A stretch of DNA of 64,000 nucleotides from Candidatus Pedobacter colombiensis (GCA_029202485.1 CP119313.1:4774001-4838000); one strand, 5' to 3'. Counted from the stretch's first letter, positions 27,594-36,217 are shown. A program made the numbers and translations. The notes: generated by a model not told the origin, from the sequence alone.

Positions 27594-28780
27594 TAATTAC
27601 CCAACTGCTTTACTGCCATATAAGCCATTAAGCCTGTAGATAGCTTCAAAGCATCTTCGTCTATGTCAAAATTTGGCGTATGCACAGAATAACAGGTGTC
27701 CTTCTCTTTATTCCCGGTGCCTAATCTGTAGAAACAGGCATCGGTAATCTGCGAGTAATAAGCAAAGTCTTCAGCAGCCATCCAGATATCCAAATCAACT
27801 ACATTTTCCTTACCTAAATAATCTTCGGCACTTGCACGCACATTTGCGGTTACTTGCGGCTCATTGATTAAATAAGGGTAACCATCCATAATGTTAAATT
27901 CACAGCTTCCGCCCATGCTTTCTGCAATGCCTTCGGCCATTTTTTTCATCAAACGTTTAGCTTCCTTACGCCATTCCTCATTCAGTGTCCTGAAAGTACC
28001 TTCCAGTTTTACCTCATTAGGAATGATATTCGTTGCACCATTGGCAATTACCTTACCAAAAGAAAGCACCGATGGTAAACGCGGATCGGCATTTCTGCTC
28101 ACAATCTGTTGTAAGGCCACTACAATATGTGAGGCAATCAAAACCGGATCTATATTCTGATGTGGCTGAGCTCCATGCCCGCCTTTACCGCGCACAGTTA
28201 CATATAGCTCATCTGTAGAGGCCATATAAATACCTGAGCGGAAACCTACCTTACCCGACTCAATCAAAGGCATTACATGCTGCCCGATGATCTGCTGAGG
28301 TTTAGGATTTTCCAATACACCTTCTTTGATCATGATGCTTGCCCCACCAGGCAACATTTCTTCTGCAGGCTGAAATATCAATTTCACAGTCCCACCAAAC
28401 TCTCCCTTCAAACTATTCAAAATATAGGCTGTCCCCAGCAAAGAAGAGCTATGTACATCATGACCACAGGCATGCATTACACCCGAATTTTTAGAAGCAT
28501 AAGGTTTATCATTAGCCTCCAATATCGGCAATGCGTCCATATCAGCACGCAAAGCGATGATCTTGTCCGAAGGAAGCTCACCGGTAATCAATCCAACAAC
28601 GCCTGTATTGGCCATTTCAGTAAAAGGAATACCCCAATCTGTTAAAATACCCTTAATAAATGCTGAAGTTTGAAATTCCTTAAAAGAAAGCTCCGGATTA
28701 GCATGCAAGTGGTGACGATAGCCCACAACCTGCTCAAATATATCGCCGGAAAGTGCCTTAATCTTATCTTTAATTATCAT
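27593..28780 (-). CDS. M20 family amidohydrolase (N-acyl-amino acid amidohydrolase type)
   Basis: This 395-residue cytosolic metallo-hydrolase shows ALRADMDALPI (about 77-87), the metal motif HACGHDVH (103-110) with the Cys typical of the IAA-amino acid/hippurate hydrolase branch, QPAEE (catalytic Glu) and the dimerisation-domain GKGGHGAQPHQNIDP. It would remove acyl groups from amino acids or cleave small peptides. It overlaps the SPOR gene upstream by 11 bp and the next gene by 1 bp. Confidence 0.93.
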   Translation of the reverse strand: MIIKDKIKALSGDIFEQVVGYRHHLHANPELSFKEFQTSAFIKGILTDWGIPFTEMANTGVVGLITGELPSDKIIALRADMDALPILEANDKPYASKNSGVMHACGHDVHSSSLLGTAYILNSLKGEFGGTVKLIFQPAEEMLPGGASIMIKEGVLENPKPQQIIGQHVMPLIESGKVGFRSGIYMASTDELYVTVRGKGGHGAQPHQNIDPVLIASHIVVALQQIVSRNADPRLPSVLSFGKVIANGATNIIPNEVKLEGTFRTLNEEWRKEAKRLMKKMAEGIAESMGGSCEFNIMDGYPYLINEPQVTANVRASAEDYLGKENVVDLDIWMAAEDFAYYSQITDACFYRLGTGNKEKDTCYSVHTPNFDIDEDALKLSTGLMAYMAVKQLGN

Positions 28781-29231
28781 TGCTGTAATTTAAATTAGGT
28801 GCATTAATCTTTTCCCTGAAAATAAACAACGTAGGGAATATCTGTCTAAGCTCATTCATTAAGTGCTGTGCTTCCAGCCGTGTTCTGAAATCACCTACCC
28901 GTAAATAATAATTTGGTTGCTTATAAGTAATGTAGGTATTTAACTCAGGATAGCTGGAGTTGAATTTACTCTGCTCGTTAAAAACCTCACGCCTGTCCGA
29001 TCCGTAAAAGATCTGTACGCGGTAACCCATTTGTGAAACAAGCGTTGTTCCCGGTCTGCCACTCCCTGCCGTTCCCGGAGTACTGGTAGCTGCAGATTTT
29101 AAATTTAATTCTATGCGTTTGGCAATTAAACTGTCTATCATAGGGTCCTTTACTACCGAAACTACCCCCTTTGTTTGAGCAAATGCGACAGCAGAAAAAC
29201 AACACAATAAGCCAGTTAACAATTTTTTCAT
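28770..29231 (-). CDS. SPOR-domain secreted protein
   Basis: This 153-residue protein has a signal peptide (ending AVAFAQ), a Ser/Thr/Gly-rich linker (about 48-65), and a C-terminal SPOR fold: GYRVQIFYGSDRREVF, YYLRVGDFRTRLEAQHLMNEL, FIFREKIN. SPOR domains bind denuded peptidoglycan glycan strands. It is the first gene of the tight run leading to dnaG, and begins 17 bp past the secA terminator. Confidence 0.88.
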   Translation of the reverse strand: MKKLLTGLLCCFSAVAFAQTKGVVSVVKDPMIDSLIAKRIELNLKSAATSTPGTAGSGRPGTTLVSQMGYRVQIFYGSDRREVFNEQSKFNSSYPELNTYITYKQPNYYLRVGDFRTRLEAQHLMNELRQIFPTLFIFREKINAPNLNYSNDN

Positions 29232-29240
29232 GAAAGAATA

Positions 29241-29281
29241 TAAAAAAAGAATGCCGAATTCTTTACAAAACTCGGCATTCT
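29241..29281 (-). terminator. Rho-independent terminator of secA
   Basis: The arms AGAATGCCGA (29248-29257) and TCGGCATTCT (29272-29281) form a 10-bp stem with a 14-nt loop. It is followed on the minus strand by TTTTTTTATA. It lies 17 bp after the secA stop. Confidence 0.88.
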
Positions 29282-29297
29282 ATATGTTTATTACAAA

Positions 29298-32200
29298 TTA
29301 CAATCCTGCACCATGGCAGTTTTTGTATTTCTTACCACTACCGCAAGGACAAAGGTCATTTCTGCCCACAGTAACTTCTTTGCGTATCGGTTGCTGAGGT
29401 GCCAGCTCACGGGTATCATCCATTACATCGGCACTGCTGGTAGACTGTCCGAACTCTGGTTTAGACATTTTCAATCTGCTTGGTGCTGGCCTTGGCGCCT
29501 GTGCTTCTCTTACATCATTAGGGTCTGTTTGTACAGGGATTCCACCTTTATATAAGAAACTTACCACCTCTTTGTTCACTGCATTCAACATGTTTTTGAA
29601 CAAATTAAAGGCTTCCATTTTATAGATGATCAATGGATCTTTCTGCTCGTAAACTGCATTTTGAACCGACTGCTTCAATTCATCCATTTCACGCAAATGT
29701 TCTTTCCATGACTCATCGATCAAGGCCAGTACAATTGTTTTCTCAAATGATTTGGTAATTTCGCGCCCACCATTGTCTATTGCTTTTTTAAGACCAACAG
29801 GCACTTGTACGCTACGTAGTCCATCAGTAAATGGAACCACGATCTGCTCGATCTGCTCACCTCGCTCTGCAAACACCTGGTTCAATACCGGCATCGCCTG
29901 ACTAATGATGGCATCTGATTTCCTTGCATAGAAAGCTGTAACCTCCTCAAACAATTTATCAGTTAAAGTATGAATGCCTTTTGAGTTAAATTCTGCCTCA
30001 TCGATAGTTGTATCTGCAGAGAAATTTTTAATTACTTCCAGTTTAAACCCTTCGTAATTACCTTCTTCTTTATATTCAGTTACAATATCTTCCGCAACAT
30101 CAAATACCATATTGCTCATGTCTACATCCAAACGATCGCCAAACAAGGCATTTCTACGTTTCGAATAGATTACAGAACGCTGTGAGTTCATTACGTCATC
30201 ATACTCCAGCAAACGCTTACGAATACCAAAATTGTTTTCTTCAACTTTCTTCTGTGCACGCTCAATAGATTTGGTAATCATCGAATGCTGAATCACCTCA
30301 CCATCCTCAATACCCATTTTCACCATGATGTTGGAAATCCTTTCAGATCCGAATAACCTCATTAAGTTATCTTCAAGAGATACGAAGAACTGAGATGAAC
30401 CCGGATCACCCTGGCGACCGGCACGACCGCGCAACTGTCTGTCTACACGACGAGACTCATGACGCTCAGTACCTACGATGGCCAAACCTCCTGCTTCTTT
30501 AACGCCTGGGCCTAATTTAATATCCGTACCACGACCCGCCATGTTGGTCGCAATGGTTACCTGACCTGTCTGACCTGCTTCGGCAACAATATCCGCCTCT
30601 TTCTGGTGCATCTTCGCGTTCAACACATTGTGCTTAATTCCACGAAGTTTCAGCATCCTGCTCAATAGTTCCGAAATCTCTACCGAAGTAGTACCCACCA
30701 ATACCGGCCTACCTGCTTGCGTTAGTTTTACAATTTCTTCTGCTACTGCATTGTATTTTTCGCGTACTGTACGGTAAACATAATCCTGATGATCTTTTCT
30801 TGAAATTACTCTGTTGGTAGGAATCTCCACCACATCCAATTTATAGATAGACCAGAACTCACCTGCTTCCGTAGTTGCAGTACCCGTCATACCACAAAGC
30901 TTGTGGTACATTCTAAAGAAGTTTTGCAAAGTAACAGTAGCATAAGTTTGTGAAGCATCCTCTACTTTCACATTCTCTTTAGCCTCAATTGCCTGGTGTA
31001 AACCATCAGAATAACGACGACCATCCATAATACGACCAGTCTGCTCATCAACGATCTTGATCTTTCCTTCATCAATGATGTACTCTACATCAATCTCAAA
31101 CAAAGTATAAGCTTTCAACAACTGGTTCACAGAGTGAATGCGTTCTGCTTTGATTGAATAATCGCGCATCAAAGCATCTTTCTTTGCAATTTTCTCTTCG
31201 CTGCTTAATGATGATTTCTCAATCTCAGCAATCTCAGTACCTACATCAGGCAATACAAAGAAATGTGCATCTTCACCAGATTTGGTGATCAGCTCAATAC
31301 CTTTTTCAGTCAACTCAACCTGATTGTTTTTCTCATCGATATAGAAGAACAGTTCCGAATCTACCTTAGGCATATTCTTAGACTGATCAGCCATATAATG
31401 ATTCTCCGTTTTCAATAAGGTTTGTTTCACACTACCCTCGCTCAAAAACTTAATCAAGGCTTTATTTTTAGGTAAACCACGGTGCGCACGTAAAAGTGCT
31501 AAACCACCTTCACCTTCTTCGGTTCCGGCTTTACCGTCGTTAATTAATTTCTTAGCTTCATTTAAAGCTCTGGTCACATATTCTTTCTGCGCATTTACCA
31601 GGCGTTCAATCCTTGGTTTCAACTCATGAAACTCGTGCTGATCACCAAAAGGAACAGGTCCGGAAATGATCAAAGGTGTACGGGCATCATCAATCAATAC
31701 TGAATCGACCTCATCCACCATCGCAAAATGCAATTTACGTTGTACCAGCTGGTCTGGAGTCTGCGACATGTTGTCACGCAGATAATCAAAACCAAACTCG
31801 TTGTTGGTACCGTAAGTAATGTCAGCTAAATATGCATTTCTACGCTCTTGCGAGTTCGGCTCATGTTTATCAATACAATCTACCGAGATACCGTGGAATT
31901 CAAACAAAGGACCATTCCACTCCGAGTCACGACGGGCGAGGTAATCATTCACCGTTACAATGTGTACACCTTGCCCAGCTAGTGCATTCAGATATGCTGG
32001 CAATGTACTTACTAAGGTTTTACCCTCACCAGTAGCCATCTCAGCAATTTTACCACTATGTAACACCATACCACCAATCAACTGCACATCATAATGTACC
32101 ATGTTCCAAAGAACTTCTACACCTGCAGCTTCCCAATGATTAGCCCAAAGTGCTTTATCACCCTGGATCACTACATTTTTCTTACGGGCAGCATAATCGC

Positions 32201-32606
32201 GGTCAAATTGTGTAGCGGTAACCTCTAATGTTTCATTTTCAGAAAAACGTCTCGAAGTTTCTTTAACTACAGCAAAAGCTTCAGGCAGGATCTGCTGCAA
32301 AACCACCTCAAGTTCTTTATCACGGTCTTTAATCAACGCATCAATCTGATCGTATATAGCTGTTTTTTCAGCTAATGACAATTCCTGACTTTCGCCATCG
32401 GTTTTTAAACCACTGATTTTACCGTCAATTTCCGCTAATGCTTTCGCAATAACATCTTTAAAGTATACTGTTTTATTACGTAACTCATCGTTGCTTAATG
32501 AGGATAGCTTTGCGTATTCCTGGTTTATTTTTACGACAATAGGCTGTAATGCCTTTATATCTCTTTCTGATTTGCTTCCAAATACCTTGGTTAAAAATCC
32601 TAACAT
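29298..32606 (-). CDS. secA: Preprotein translocase ATPase SecA
   Basis: This 1102-residue motor drives Sec-dependent export. The Walker A is GEGKT (193-197), DEVDSVLIDDARTPLIISG is the DEAD motif region, NMAGRGTDIKLG and GTERHESRRVDRQLRGRAGRQGD are the helicase C motifs, and the C-terminal zinc-binding tail has C1086, C1088, C1097, H1098 (CPCGSGKKYKNCHG). It is longer than E. coli SecA (901), as is usual in Bacteroidota, with an inserted charged stretch around residues 330-400. It is a single gene with a strong terminator. Confidence 0.97.
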   Translation of the reverse strand: MLGFLTKVFGSKSERDIKALQPIVVKINQEYAKLSSLSNDELRNKTVYFKDVIAKALAEIDGKISGLKTDGESQELSLAEKTAIYDQIDALIKDRDKELEVVLQQILPEAFAVVKETSRRFSENETLEVTATQFDRDYAARKKNVVIQGDKALWANHWEAAGVEVLWNMVHYDVQLIGGMVLHSGKIAEMATGEGKTLVSTLPAYLNALAGQGVHIVTVNDYLARRDSEWNGPLFEFHGISVDCIDKHEPNSQERRNAYLADITYGTNNEFGFDYLRDNMSQTPDQLVQRKLHFAMVDEVDSVLIDDARTPLIISGPVPFGDQHEFHELKPRIERLVNAQKEYVTRALNEAKKLINDGKAGTEEGEGGLALLRAHRGLPKNKALIKFLSEGSVKQTLLKTENHYMADQSKNMPKVDSELFFYIDEKNNQVELTEKGIELITKSGEDAHFFVLPDVGTEIAEIEKSSLSSEEKIAKKDALMRDYSIKAERIHSVNQLLKAYTLFEIDVEYIIDEGKIKIVDEQTGRIMDGRRYSDGLHQAIEAKENVKVEDASQTYATVTLQNFFRMYHKLCGMTGTATTEAGEFWSIYKLDVVEIPTNRVISRKDHQDYVYRTVREKYNAVAEEIVKLTQAGRPVLVGTTSVEISELLSRMLKLRGIKHNVLNAKMHQKEADIVAEAGQTGQVTIATNMAGRGTDIKLGPGVKEAGGLAIVGTERHESRRVDRQLRGRAGRQGDPGSSQFFVSLEDNLMRLFGSERISNIMVKMGIEDGEVIQHSMITKSIERAQKKVEENNFGIRKRLLEYDDVMNSQRSVIYSKRRNALFGDRLDVDMSNMVFDVAEDIVTEYKEEGNYEGFKLEVIKNFSADTTIDEAEFNSKGIHTLTDKLFEEVTAFYARKSDAIISQAMPVLNQVFAERGEQIEQIVVPFTDGLRSVQVPVGLKKAIDNGGREITKSFEKTIVLALIDESWKEHLREMDELKQSVQNAVYEQKDPLIIYKMEAFNLFKNMLNAVNKEVVSFLYKGGIPVQTDPNDVREAQAPRPAPSRLKMSKPEFGQSTSSADVMDDTRELAPQQPIRKEVTVGRNDLCPCGSGKKYKNCHGAGL

Positions 32607-32755
32607 ATTATGTTTTGTGTTTATATTTCTTTTAAAATGATCAAATTACAACAACCAAGCCATGTAGCTAAATAAGCCACAATGTCAGTCGTAGGGCAAT
32701 AAAATACTATTGCGCAAAGGGGTTAGCCCTATATTTTATTTAAGCGGGAAGGGAA

Positions 32756-33055
32756 TTAGGGACTATTGTTTTTAGTCTGTTCCTTTATTGTCAGGTCGAC
32801 TATGATATAATTATTGATCCTATGTTTTTCAATCTGCTGCTCTGGCAATAATCCTATCGAGGAAAGTGCGCTGTAAGACAAAAAGAAAGGATGTCGCTCC
32901 TCATCAACCTGTTTTAACCTTACTGTTGATGCTTCTTTGTTTACCTGTTGACTATTACAATACTTCGTTACAAGGCGCAATCCTTCAATCCGCTCCGCCT
33001 TAGCAAGGTGGGTCAGACTAAAAAATACCAGCGATAAAGTAACAATATGTCTCAT
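32756..33055 (-). CDS. Small secreted hypothetical protein
   Basis: This 99-residue frame has a plausible signal peptide (MRHIVTLSLVFFSLTHLAKA) and a charged body with one cysteine; there is no known motif. It lies between secA and the divergent lysR gene, and no other frame in the interval is better. Codon use looks ordinary. It may be a real minor secreted protein or a chance frame; the signal peptide is the main support. Confidence 0.45.
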   Translation of the reverse strand: MRHIVTLSLVFFSLTHLAKAERIEGLRLVTKYCNSQQVNKEASTVRLKQVDEERHPFFLSYSALSSIGLLPEQQIEKHRINNYIIVDLTIKEQTKNNSP

Positions 33056-33169
33056 CTTTTGGGCAAGCGTTTTAATTTATATAAGGCACTTCAGCGGCCA
33101 AATCTAATTTTATTCTTTTACATAAAGAAATATGTGGCGCGCAAATTCTATTCCAACATCAAAAACCAG

Positions 33170-33182
33170 TGCCATGATGGCA
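33170..33182. promoter_or_regulatory. Perfect 13-bp palindrome upstream of lysR (candidate operator)
   Basis: TGCCAT-G-ATGGCA is a perfect 6-1-6 inverted repeat centred about 60 bp upstream of the lysR ATG. Its placement fits an autoregulatory binding site; it is not proven. A near-match -7 box CATATTTG lies at 33215-33222. Confidence 0.3.
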
Positions 33183-33235
33183 ATATCAGGGTGGATTTTT
33201 TCAATGTTATTATGCATATTTGTTAGAAAAATCAT

Positions 33236-34132
33236 ATGGCAGATTTCCGTTTAGCTGTTTTTTATACCGTTGCCAAAAGGCTAAGCTTTACCAAAGCCGC
33301 TGAAGAATTATTCATTAGTCAGCCTGCTGTTACAAAGCATATTCGGGAGCTAGAACAAGAATATAACAGCAAGCTGTTTGACCGCAACGGAAATACCATC
33401 AAACTTACCCAAGCAGGCAACCTATTGTTAAAACATGCCGAAACAATCTTTGCCGCCTATAGGGCTATAGATTTTGACATGAATGCACTGCAACAGAAAG
33501 ATAAGGGTCTATTGCATCTTGGCGCAAGTACAACCATATCGCAATACATCATTGCCCCAATCCTAGCTGGCTTTAAAAAGAAATTTGCAGAGATAGAATT
33601 AAAGTTGATTACCGGCAATACCGAGCAAATAGAGAAGACCTTAATCGAAAAAGAGATTGAACTTGGGATTGTAGAAGGACAATCGAAAAACCAGGAGATC
33701 AGCTATTCTGATTTTATCAAGGATGAGATTGTATTGGTTTGCCATAAAGACCACCCCCTTGCAAAAACTACTGAAATTGAACCTGCTGCCCTTCCTTCCT
33801 ATAATTTCATTGTGCGCGAACAAGGATCCGGTACACGCCAGGTAATTGATCATGCATTAAAAACCCAGGGACTAAACTTATCAGATTTACCAGTCGAAAT
33901 TCAACTCGGCAATACAGAAAGTATCAAAGCATACTTACTACACTCCACCGCAGTAGCCTTTTTATCTATACATGCAATCAGCAGGGAGCTACTAAGCGGC
34001 GAGTTGCGTATCATAGAGATTAAAGACATCAGTATAACCCGAAACTTCTATTTCATTTATCTTAAGGGTAAACCAGACCCCATTGCAGAGAAAATGATGC
34101 GTTTTGCCAGACTGCATTATAACTTGAAGTAA
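33236..34132 (+). CDS. LysR family transcriptional regulator
   Basis: This 298-residue protein has an N-terminal winged HTH (about 4-60: LSFTKAAEELFISQPAVTKHIRELEQ) and a periplasmic-binding-like effector domain (about 88-298: LHLGASTTISQYIIAPILAGF, IVREQGSGTR). It resembles the CysB/CbL/YeiE branch that partners YeiH-type membrane proteins. A yeiH homologue does lie downstream, but separated by about 1.1 kb that looks inserted. The last 18 bp of the gene recur at 35181-35198. Confidence 0.92.
   Translation: MADFRLAVFYTVAKRLSFTKAAEELFISQPAVTKHIRELEQEYNSKLFDRNGNTIKLTQAGNLLLKHAETIFAAYRAIDFDMNALQQKDKGLLHLGASTTISQYIIAPILAGFKKKFAEIELKLITGNTEQIEKTLIEKEIELGIVEGQSKNQEISYSDFIKDEIVLVCHKDHPLAKTTEIEPAALPSYNFIVREQGSGTRQVIDHALKTQGLNLSDLPVEIQLGNTESIKAYLLHSTAVAFLSIHAISRELLSGELRIIEIKDISITRNFYFIYLKGKPDPIAEKMMRFARLHYNLK
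34115..34132 (+). repeat. Left copy of 18-bp direct repeat (lysR 3' end)
   Basis: CATTATAACTTGAAGTAA, including the lysR stop codon, recurs exactly at 35181-35198. With six more bases upstream, 22 of 24 match. The two copies bracket the nucleotidyltransferase module. Confidence 0.8.
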
Positions 34133-34134
34133 GT

Positions 34135-34587
34135 CTATGGTTTTGTTTTCTTTAATGATGCGATATCACCAAGATCCTTCTTTCTTCCGGAAGCCTCTTT
34201 GTTTTTAATAAACTCATTAATATTTATAAAGTTAACTTTAAGCTCATCTACCAACCCATCAACTTTATTGATATAAGCTTCGTCAAATTCGACACCCGAT
34301 ACTGCATTTAAAATATCAATCCTCAAGGGTGGATATCCTAATTGAGTAACATAGTTTTCTTTTAAAAAATCCTGCTCTGTAAGACCTAAGGATCCAAACC
34401 CAAAATCATTTAGTACAGCGACCATTTTCGAAGCATTATCCGAACTTGGTTTAATCCAAATATCTAAATCACCGGTATGCCTGGGACGACCATGATACGC
34501 TAATGCGTGAGCCCCGACAATCATATAATCAACCCCATGAACATTCAGAAGTTCTATAAAATCAATAAAATCCTGTTCAAAAATCAT
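34135..34587 (-). CDS. Nucleotidyltransferase-like protein (DUF6036/MNT-like)
   Basis: This 150-residue protein shows VDYMIVGAHALAYHGRPRHTGDLDIWIKP. That is a nucleotidyltransferase-fold signature with the G-D-L-D carboxylate pair (about residues 38-41) and a third acidic site in RIDIL, but without the canonical GS of minimal nucleotidyltransferases. Such proteins often act as one half of toxin-antitoxin or defence-like modules. It overlaps the preceding small gene by 4 bp (ATGA). It starts 3 bp after the lysR stop on the opposite strand, consistent with insertion at the lysR 3' end. Function is inferred from fold only. Confidence 0.7.
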   Translation of the reverse strand: MIFEQDFIDFIELLNVHGVDYMIVGAHALAYHGRPRHTGDLDIWIKPSSDNASKMVAVLNDFGFGSLGLTEQDFLKENYVTQLGYPPLRIDILNAVSGVEFDEAYINKVDGLVDELKVNFININEFIKNKEASGRKKDLGDIASLKKTKP

Positions 34588-34787
34588 AGCTTCCTTTGAT
34601 GGACTATTTTTTCAATCTTTTCTGGAAAAACACCATCCGTCCAAGTAAAATAGTTTTTCCTAAGGCGACTCACTTCTGACAACCTTTCTGCTGCAGTTTT
34701 GCTTAACCAAAACAAAACATCAAGATTATCCTCGTCCTCCATCCTAACTTGATGAACCACCATTGCCATTTTCCTATTTCGCATCAT
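34584..34787 (-). CDS. Small partner protein of the nucleotidyltransferase-like gene
   Basis: About 67 residues from the ATG at 34787; the frame is open to a TTG at 34802, and other ATGs at 34784, 34769 and 34763 are possible. The body has VHQVRMEDEDNLDVLFWLSK and RLRKNYFTWTDGVFPEKIEK: acidic then basic, helical, with no membrane segment. The 4-bp ATGA overlap with the nucleotidyltransferase-like gene implies coupled translation, as in toxin-antitoxin pairs. No known domain is recognised. A perfect -7 box (TATTTTTG) lies at 34834-34841 on the minus strand. Confidence 0.6.
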   Translation of the reverse strand: MMRNRKMAMVVHQVRMEDEDNLDVLFWLSKTAAERLSEVSRLRKNYFTWTDGVFPEKIEKIVHQRKL

Positions 34788-34833
34788 ATTTATTGCTATC
34801 AATTTTTTACAGAATTGAATAACTGCTCTGTTA

Positions 34834-34841
34834 CAAAAATA
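34834..34841 (-). promoter_or_regulatory. Predicted -7 box of the nucleotidyltransferase module
   Basis: The minus strand reads TATTTTTG, a perfect TAnnTTTG, 46 bp upstream of the ATG at 34787. It gives the inserted module its own promoter. Confidence 0.45.
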
Positions 34842-34949
34842 CTAAAACCAAGTTACAATTTAATGTAATCACATAACTATCTTTTAGCTATTTTGCCAAT
34901 ACCAATGTATCCACATACTATTATCAACCAATGGCTTACCTAATATAAG

Positions 34950-35087
34950 ATCAACAAAAATCTTCTACTTCATTCATCTTAAGGGCAAATCAGACCAGAC
35001 TGCAGAGAAAATGATGCGTTACGCCAAGCTGCATTACAAATTGAAATCAAGCCTAGATTACGCTAACAGCTGTACAAGTAGCTTTAG
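34950..35087 (+). pseudogene. Decayed lysR 3' end (remnant)
   Basis: One frame reads TKIFYFIHLKGKSDQTAEKMMRYAKLHYKLK and then runs on to a TAG near 35090. It aligns with the C-terminus of the intact LysR at 34046-34132 (NFYFIYLKGKPDPIAEKMMRFARLHYNLK), with clear divergence at DNA level. No upstream part of the gene remains. It is therefore a remnant of a related but older copy and not a recent duplication. Confidence 0.75.
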
Positions 35088-35095
35088 GGCATAGC

Positions 35096-35136
35096 AACCT
35101 AGTAAATCCAAACTTTAAGTTTGGATTTACTAGGTT
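35096..35136. repeat. Perfect 41-bp palindrome (20-1-20)
   Basis: The left arm AACCTAGTAAATCCAAACTT (35096-35115), a single central T, and the right arm AAGTTTGGATTTACTAGGTT (35117-35136) are exactly complementary. No T-run follows on either strand, so it is not a typical terminator. With almost no loop it could form a cruciform or be a dimeric protein or recombinase site. Confidence 0.9.
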
Positions 35137-35180
35137 AAACAAATAATAAAGGTCTTTAAACGATATCTTTTATAAGATTA

Positions 35181-35198
35181 CATTATAACTTGAAGTAA
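35181..35198 (+). repeat. Right copy of 18-bp direct repeat (lysR 3' end)
   Basis: Identical to 34115-34132. It lies about 45 bp before the yeiH promoter and marks the right edge of the probable insertion. Confidence 0.8.
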
Positions 35199-35242
35199 TG
35201 CCGGATAAACATTCGGAATAACAATACCCCAGCATACCAAGG

Positions 35243-35266
35243 TATTTTTGCAGTACAAATCTGCAA
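35243..35266 (+). promoter_or_regulatory. yeiH promoter -7 box and overlapping inverted repeat
   Basis: TATTTTTG (35243-35250) is a perfect -7 box 22 bp before the ATG at 35272. TTGCAG (35248-35253) and CTGCAA (35261-35266) form a 6-7-6 inverted repeat across the expected start site, a plausible operator. The promoter shows that the in-frame TTG at 35248 is not the start codon. Confidence 0.5.
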
Positions 35267-35271
35267 TACGA

Positions 35272-36216
35272 ATGGAACATCCTGTAAAACACCTCAATCA
35301 AAAAATTATCTTTATAACTACCGCGGCACTTTCTTTATTCCCCTTTATCTCACCGGGAATCGCTTTATTAATGGGGCTGGCACTGGCACAAATAATAGAA
35401 CATCCTTACGCAGCCGCAAGCCAAAAAGCAACACACATTTTATTAAAAATCTCAGTTATAGGCCTGGGTTTTGGAATGAACATCTTTAGCACCATCAAGG
35501 CAGGTAAAGAAGGTATATTATTTACCGTTGCCTCTATATTTGGTGCACTAACCATTGGCTACCTTATCGGAAGATTATTAAAAATAGACTTTAAAACATC
35601 TTCTCTGATCTCTGCCGGCACAGCTATATGTGGTGGAAGTGCCATCGCAGCCCTCTCTCCGGTCATCAAAGCCAATCAAAAACAGATTTCTGTTGCGCTG
35701 GGAACGGTATTTATTCTCAATTCAATTGCGCTGTTCTTGTTTCCGGTTATTGGTCATTTACTACACCTTTCACAATCCCAATTTGGCTTATGGTGCGCCA
35801 TTGCCATCCACGATACAAGTTCAGTTGTGGGCGCAGCCAGTAAATATGGCCAACAAGCGCTACAAATAGCTACAACAGTGAAGCTAGCTAGAGCATTATG
35901 GATTATTCCCGTATCCCTTGCCGCTACCTATTTGTTTAAAACAGATAAAACTAAAATGCAAATCCCTTATTTTATCGGCTTATTTATTCTGGCCATCCTG
36001 GCAAATACGTACCTTCCGTTTGTCACCAAAGCAGGTCCATATTTAGTTGGCTTTGCTAAAGCAGGCTTAAGTTTAACCTTGTTTCTTATAGGCTCCGGCT
36101 TATCATTTAAGACTTTTAAAAGCGTTGGGCTTAGCCCCCTTCTTCAGGGAACAGCTTTATGGATATTGATATCAATGGCTAGCCTTTGTGCGATTATGAT
36201 GTTGGCCAAAAGTTGA
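35272..36216 (+). CDS. YeiH family putative sulfate exporter (UPF0324)
   Basis: The start at 35272 (MEHPVKHLNQKIIF) gives 314 residues with about ten membrane helices. Family motifs include GLALAQIIEHPYAA, HILLKISVIGLGFGMN, TAICGGSAIAALSPVIKA, and WCAIAIHDTSSVVGAASKYG with the conserved HDTSSVVGA. The family is annotated as a putative sulfate exporter and is commonly partnered with a LysR regulator, here separated by the probable insertion. The transport substrate is not experimentally established in this group. Confidence 0.88.
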   Translation: MEHPVKHLNQKIIFITTAALSLFPFISPGIALLMGLALAQIIEHPYAAASQKATHILLKISVIGLGFGMNIFSTIKAGKEGILFTVASIFGALTIGYLIGRLLKIDFKTSSLISAGTAICGGSAIAALSPVIKANQKQISVALGTVFILNSIALFLFPVIGHLLHLSQSQFGLWCAIAIHDTSSVVGAASKYGQQALQIATTVKLARALWIIPVSLAATYLFKTDKTKMQIPYFIGLFILAILANTYLPFVTKAGPYLVGFAKAGLSLTLFLIGSGLSFKTFKSVGLSPLLQGTALWILISMASLCAIMMLAKS

Positions 36217-36217
36217 T

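Larger units (their letters stand above)
34803..35247. other. 445-bp interval between the small module gene and yeiH
   Basis: The interval holds the module promoter (34834-34841), the lysR remnant (34950-35087), a perfect 41-bp palindrome (35096-35136), the right 18-bp direct repeat (35181-35198) and the yeiH promoter (from 35243). No integrase or transposase fragment is visible. Confidence 0.8.
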
